NCBI GenBank assembly: GCA_963559135.1
Contig: CAUWJP010000002.1
Span: forward strand, 1-64,000
DNA length: 64,000 nt
Direction of reading: 5' to 3'
From: Sellimonas sp963559135
Lineage (GTDB): Bacteria; Bacillota; Clostridia; Lachnospirales; Lachnospiraceae
Position 1 is the first letter of the stretch. Each line of letters begins with the position of its first letter. Positions 60,572 to 64,000 of the stretch are shown here, one piece after another. Under the pieces are notes generated by a model. That model worked only from the letters and a program-made list of their open reading frames with translations. It was not told the origin of the DNA and made no database searches. A program made the translations under genes and the position numbers.

Positions 60572-61774
60572 TTATCGGTCACGACAGACCTGAAAAATAT
60601 AAAACTTCAAATAATACGATTCATCTGCCGCCCACAGGATAGGATGATCCGGGGACTGCGTCCTGAATTCCACCTGACGGAGTCTTACATGCACATTTTT
60701 CGCCGCCTGAGCGATTGTTTTCGTGAACAGCTCATAGTCCATGAAATGCGAACAGGAGCAGGTTGCAAGAAAACCGCCGTCTTTTACCAGTTTCATACCA
60801 CGCAGATTGATTTCCCGGTAGCCTTTCACTGCATTTTTTATCGAACTTCTGGATTTCGTAAACGCCGGCGGATCCAGAATCACGACATCATACTTTTCTC
60901 CCTGCTTCTCCAGCTCCGGAAGTAATTCAAACACATCCCGGCTGATAAATTTTACCCTGTCAGAAAGTCCGTTCAGCTCCGCATTCTCCCGGGCCTGATC
61001 CACCGCCAGATCCGACGCATCCACACCAAGCACACTCTCTGCGCCTGCGACTCCCGCATTCAGGGCAAACGATCCGGTATGCGTAAAGCAATCCAGCACC
61101 TTCGCATTCTTACAAAGCTTCTGAATCGCCAGACGGTTGTATTTCTGATCCAGGAAAAATCCCGTCTTCTGTCCGTCCTTCACATCCACAATATAGCGGA
61201 CACCGTTCTCCACGATCTCCACATTCGTGTCAAAAGCTTCTCCCAGAAATCCTTTCACCTTTTTCAGACCTTCCTTCTCCCGCTCCTTCGCATCACTACG
61301 CTCGTACACGCCACGGATCCGGATGCCATCCTCCAGAAGAATCTCCCGAAGCAGATTCATCAGCATCTCCTTATAACGGTCGATTCCAAGAGCAAGCGCC
61401 TGGAACACCAGCACGTCTGAAAACTTATCAATCACCATACCCGGAAGAAAATCCGCCTCACCAAACACAAGCCGACAACTTGATGTATCCACCGTCTTCT
61501 TTCGATACTCCCATGCATCCTTCAAACGCATACGGAAAAACGCCTCATCGATCTCCTGATCAATATTCCTCGTCAACATCCGCACACGAATCTTCGAATT
61601 TCGATTAATAAATCCCCGACCCATCGGATACCCGTCAAAATCATGGACAAGCACGATATCACCATTATCAAACTCACCCATCACACTATCGATCTCATTA
61701 TCAAAAATCCAGGCACCGCCAGACTTCAACATCCGCCCCTCACCCTTCTTTAACGTCACAACAGCAAAACTCAT
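60572..61774 (-). CDS. rlmI: RlmI-like 23S rRNA (cytosine-5) methyltransferase
   Basis: 400 residues with an N-terminal PUA-like domain (SGGAWIFDNEIDSVMGEFDN near 18-37) and a Rossmann methyltransferase. The SAM loop is LDCFTHTGSFALNAG near 215-229, motif IV is VVILDPPAFTKSR near 285 and the catalytic cysteine region is LATCSCSHFM near 325. It is expected to make m5C in 23S rRNA, by family. Length and domains match RlmI. It begins the two-gene minus-strand unit with the epimerase. Confidence 0.93.
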   Translation of the reverse strand: MSFAVVTLKKGEGRMLKSGGAWIFDNEIDSVMGEFDNGDIVLVHDFDGYPMGRGFINRNSKIRVRMLTRNIDQEIDEAFFRMRLKDAWEYRKKTVDTSSCRLVFGEADFLPGMVIDKFSDVLVFQALALGIDRYKEMLMNLLREILLEDGIRIRGVYERSDAKEREKEGLKKVKGFLGEAFDTNVEIVENGVRYIVDVKDGQKTGFFLDQKYNRLAIQKLCKNAKVLDCFTHTGSFALNAGVAGAESVLGVDASDLAVDQARENAELNGLSDRVKFISRDVFELLPELEKQGEKYDVVILDPPAFTKSRSSIKNAVKGYREINLRGMKLVKDGGFLATCSCSHFMDYELFTKTIAQAAKNVHVRLRQVEFRTQSPDHPILWAADESYYLKFYIFQVCRDR

Positions 61775-61881
61775 ATCTCAATCTCCCATCTATCACTTTT
61801 CAATTCTCCCTTATCATACCACATCCCCCTGCCCCCGTCTCCCATTTCCATATATTCCGAATCTTCTGAAAATTCATCATC

Positions 61882-61900
61882 GGGGACAGGTCAAAATTCC
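61882..61900. repeat. GGGGACAGGTCAAAATTCC motif
   Basis: A short motif that often marks ends of IS200-like transposase remnants in Clostridia (from memory, not verified). It is 60 bases from the second GGGGACGTGT hairpin and shares the GGGGAC core. Confidence 0.4.
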
Positions 61901-61960
61901 TCCAAAACCACCACCACACCAACAAACACAACGCTTTCAAAAAGATTCTACAATTTCGCC

Positions 61961-62000
61961 AACGGGGACGTGTTCCGATGCACCGGAACACGTCCCCGTT
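61961..62000. repeat. GGGGACGTGT hairpin element, copy 2 (REP-like)
   Basis: 17-bp perfect arms AACGGGGACGTGTTCCG and its complement around a 6-base loop. It matches copy 1 (26238-26277) in the GGGGACGTGT core and outer bases. It lies in the gap between rlmI and the metal-binding protein, 10 bases past the latter's stop, so it might also act as an mRNA 3' end. The whole gap 61775-62010 has no gene I can support. Confidence 0.75.
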
Positions 62001-62010
62001 AATAACAAAA

Positions 62011-62373
62011 TTAAATAGTTTTTACTACTTCGTACCCTGCTTTTTTTACGGCATTTCGGATGTCGTCGTCGGAGATTTCGTGGTCGTAAGATACGATGGC
62101 CTGTGATTTTTGGAGGTTTACTTTGGCGGTTGCGCCGTCGATTTTGTTGATGGCTCTGGTCACGTTTTCTGCGCAATGTTTGCAGTGCATACCGGAAATT
62201 TTTACTGTTTTTTCGCCGATTTTGGGATGTTTCAGTGTTTTTTCTTCGATTTGAATCAGCCCTTTATTTCCTCCTCCGCAACAGGCTCCTTGGCCTTTGA
62301 AGTGTTTGATAGTTCCTTTGACTGCCAAGATGAGAATAATTAATATAATGAGTAATATAATGATGTCTACCAT
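62011..62373 (-). CDS. Membrane-anchored heavy-metal-associated (HMA) domain protein
   Basis: 120 residues. A hydrophobic N-terminal segment (about 3-20) anchors it, then a GACCGGGNKG cysteine pair near 29-38, then an HMA domain with ISGMHCKHCAENVTRAI near 59-75, the CxxC metal site of copper chaperones such as CopZ. It sits in the feoB cluster after two small membrane proteins. Copper or other soft-metal handling is likely; a link to iron transport is inferred from position only. Confidence 0.88.
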   Translation of the reverse strand: MVDIIILLIILIILILAVKGTIKHFKGQGACCGGGNKGLIQIEEKTLKHPKIGEKTVKISGMHCKHCAENVTRAINKIDGATAKVNLQKSQAIVSYDHEISDDDIRNAVKKAGYEVVKTI

Positions 62374-62437
62374 ATTTTTACTCCTTTATTTCTTCTTTTA
62401 AATATCCATAGTGAATATCTGTGAGCTGCTGTCTGTT

Positions 62438-62554
62438 TTATCGGTTTTTTCGTTTTTTTCTGATCCAGAGAATCAGCTGGTAAATTCCGATTGCAACGAA
62501 ATAAATGAGAATGAATGCGCCAATTGCATAGAACATGGAGTTTTTATCACCCAT
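62438..62554 (-). CDS. 38-residue single-pass membrane protein
   Basis: ATG at 62554, with an AGAAGGTAG-like site, ends at TAA 62438. It encodes MGDKNSMFYAIGAF, one hydrophobic helix through IYQLILWI, and a basic tail RKKRKNR, a positive-inside orientation with cytoplasmic C-terminus. Too small for a typical gene call, yet the composition and site between two metal-related genes suggest it is real. No family recognised. Confidence 0.6.
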   Translation of the reverse strand: MGDKNSMFYAIGAFILIYFVAIGIYQLILWIRKKRKNR

Positions 62555-62587
62555 TTTTCTACCTTCTTTCCTGAACAATATGGCTGT

Positions 62588-62764
62588 TTATTTCTTTTCC
62601 TGATAGAGGGAAGCGTTGCATCCTGCGCAGGAGCCGGAGCATCCTCTACATCCTGCGCAGCCTCCTTTTCCGCTCTTTTTATCCTGATGTTTCCTGTAAA
62701 TAATGTATCCGCAATATCCAATTACCAGTGCGAGGATAATGATATCGGCAATGCCTGTTATCAT
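62588..62764 (-). CDS. FeoB-associated Cys-rich membrane protein
   Basis: 58 residues from an ATG after AAAGGAGGAAG. One hydrophobic helix (about 4-23) is followed by a basic stretch and a cysteine-rich segment GGCAGCRGCSGSCAGCN (34-50 region) with six cysteines. This is the layout of the small Cys-rich proteins encoded next to feoB in Clostridia. It likely assists FeoB, perhaps by binding iron at the membrane; this is not proven. Confidence 0.88.
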   Translation of the reverse strand: MITGIADIIILALVIGYCGYIIYRKHQDKKSGKGGCAGCRGCSGSCAGCNASLYQEKK

Positions 62765-62823
62765 GGTTTGCTTCCTCCTTTACATTGATATCTGATTTTT
62801 GTTCTTTTTCTGATATGTTCATG

Positions 62824-62858
62824 AAAGCCGGCTATGGTGGTTCATAGCCAGCTTTTTT
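62824..62858. terminator. Hairpin between feoB and the Cys-rich protein gene
   Basis: AAAGCCGGCTATG/CATAGCCAGCTTT with a 6-base loop. The T-run faces the plus strand. For the minus-strand feo unit it is a hairpin without a strong T-run, so partial termination or mRNA processing is possible. Confidence 0.55.
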
Positions 62859-62868
62859 ATTATAGCTC

Positions 62869-64000
62869 TTATCTTGCCGCCTGAACAGAAGATTTTGTAT
62901 AGACTTTTTGGATTTTATATGGATCTGGCCTGAACAGCAGAATCAGGAAGATAATTGCGACAATAAATCCGACTGCTGTTCCGATTCCGAATGCTCCTCC
63001 CATTGCGAAGCTTCCGATCTGATATACGCATAAGCATACGAGATATGCGAATACATTCTGGAATGCGATCGCGAACCAGAACCATTTTCTGGACTGCATC
63101 TGTTGGGCCATTGTGGCAATCGCTGCAAGACATGGTGAGTCAAGCAGGTTGAACAGCAGGAAAGAGAATGCTGCGATGGTTGTCGGGAACCATGCTGCCA
63201 CACCCTGTGCGACGTTTACTGCATCTTCGGTATCTCCTGCTACGTTTGCAAGAACACCCATCGTGGATACAATTGCTTCTTTTGCTGTAAATCCGGACAG
63301 CGATGCTGCCACCGGCTGCCATTCCCCGAAGCCAAGTGGTGCAAAAAGTGGAGCGATCACGCCACCGATTGTTGCAAGAAGACTGTTGTTGCTGTCTTCT
63401 ACTATTCCGAATCCACCGTCTGCAAATCCGAATCCGCCGAGGAACCACATGACTACACATGCGAGGAAGAGAATCGTTCCTGCTTTAATAATGAAGCCTT
63501 TCAGTCTTTCCCATACGTGCATCAGTACTGTCTTTACGGAAGGAATATGGTATTGTGGAAGTTCCATTACGAACGGAGCAGGTTTTCCGGAAAATGGTTT
63601 TGTTTTCTTTAAAATGATAGCAGATGCAAGTACCGCAAGGATTCCGATGAAGTACATCAGCGGAGCAACAAATCCGCCTGCCACATAGCTTCCTGTTGCA
63701 TAGCTTGCCATAACGCCTCCCATCAGAGCAATAACCGGGAGTTTTGCTCCACATGGGATGAAGGTTGCGGTCATAATGGTAAGTCGTCTGTCATTGTCCT
63801 GCTCTATGGTCTTGGAGGCCATAATACCAGGAATACCGCATCCTGAGGAAATCAGAAGCGGGATAAAGCTCTTTCCTGAAAGCCCAAAGTGACGGAAAAT
63901 CCGGTCCATAACAAATGCGATACGAACCATGTATCCACAGTCCTCAAGGAGAGACAGGAACAGGAAGAGAATTGCCATCTGCGGCACAAATCCAAGTACG
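62869..64000 (-). CDS. feoB: Ferrous iron transport protein B, C-terminal part (runs off the window)
   Basis: The 3' portion of feoB: about 377 residues of the membrane domain, the 5' part with the GTPase lying beyond position 64000. Gate motifs are SSGCGIPGIMASKTI near the start of the visible part and AIVSTMGVLANVAG in the second half, with the conserved cysteine in SSGCG. About seven to eight hydrophobic segments. It imports ferrous iron. Downstream genes encode small metal-associated proteins. Confidence 0.95.
   Translation of the reverse strand, partial: VLGFVPQMAILFLFLSLLEDCGYMVRIAFVMDRIFRHFGLSGKSFIPLLISSGCGIPGIMASKTIEQDNDRRLTIMTATFIPCGAKLPVIALMGGVMASYATGSYVAGGFVAPLMYFIGILAVLASAIILKKTKPFSGKPAPFVMELPQYHIPSVKTVLMHVWERLKGFIIKAGTILFLACVVMWFLGGFGFADGGFGIVEDSNNSLLATIGGVIAPLFAPLGFGEWQPVAASLSGFTAKEAIVSTMGVLANVAGDTEDAVNVAQGVAAWFPTTIAAFSFLLFNLLDSPCLAAIATMAQQMQSRKWFWFAIAFQNVFAYLVCLCVYQIGSFAMGGAFGIGTAVGFIVAIIFLILLFRPDPYKIQKVYTKSSVQAAR

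Noticed and set aside
1..64000. CRISPR arrays, tRNA or rRNA genes, prophage, intact insertion sequences
   Set aside because: No regularly spaced repeats, no cloverleaf with a plausible anticodon arm, no rRNA-like sequence, and no transposase or phage structural gene was recognised.

Overview
The window reads as chromosome of a spore-forming, low-to-moderate GC Firmicute, most likely a gut Lachnospiraceae. The evidence is spoIIID, two T-box leaders, AAGGAGG-type ribosome binding sites, a CcpA-like site, a VanRS-type two-component pair, a cellobiose-type PTS and a carboxyspermidine-type polyamine operon. No rRNA, tRNA, CRISPR array, prophage or intact transposase was seen.

Layout. 1-2.7 kb: guaA, then a YbaK-like deacylase with a GNAT acetyltransferase. 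2.9-15.4 kb (minus): a 13-gene nucleoside uptake and salvage operon (udp, cdd, deoB, BMP lipoprotein, ABC ATPase, two permeases, guaD, a Crp/Fnr regulator, purine nucleoside phosphorylase, add, deoC, a YgjV-like protein). It imports nucleosides, deaminates and phosphorolyses them, and sends (deoxy)ribose phosphates to central metabolism. 15.6-18.5 kb (plus): VanR/VanS-like pair and a secreted C39-type cysteine peptidase. 18.5-21.5 kb (minus): PfkB-family kinase, spoIIID, a frameshifted RNA ligase/cyclic phosphodiesterase gene, and an EF-hand protein whose N-terminus appears cut off by an in-frame stop. 21.7-23.8 kb (plus): ferredoxin, membrane Fe-S protein, then a T-box leader with a probable isoleucine specifier ahead of a BASS-family transporter. 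23.9-26.1 kb (minus): a threonyl-tRNA synthetase without a recognisable TGS domain and with a decayed editing site, behind a threonine (ACC) T-box.

26.1-36.8 kb (minus): a truncated gene copy abutting a GGGGACGTGT hairpin repeat, nplT and malQ, the 3' remnant of a glycogen phosphorylase gene, a beta-glucoside PTS operon with a probable cre site, two RpiR regulators, a DUF protein and a phosphoesterase. 36.8-43.9 kb (plus): two small unknown genes, DUF454-YgbA-CydD-CydC-like cluster, and a CNNM/CorC-type transporter. 44-50.6 kb (minus): TetR regulator and polyamine operon speA-speE-speB-CASDH-nspC, preceded by a 450-bp leader with a three-way-junction-like fold and an intrinsic terminator. 51-56.3 kb (minus): bacteriohemerythrin, rpiB, and a peptide-use operon (pepT, YfcC-type carrier, M20 dipeptidase), divergent from an XRE regulator. 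56.5-59.5 kb (plus): that regulator, a HAD phosphatase, a radical SAM protein and a DUF308 protein. 59.7-64 kb (minus): aldose epimerase-like protein, rRNA methyltransferase, a second GGGGACGTGT hairpin, and a feoB cluster with three small metal-associated or membrane proteins; feoB runs off the end.

The best leads are the Ile-type T-box on a BASS transporter, the editing-defective ThrRS, the polyamine operon with both SpeE and CASDH/CASDC but no SpeD plus its structured leader, and several broken genes tied to small repeats.
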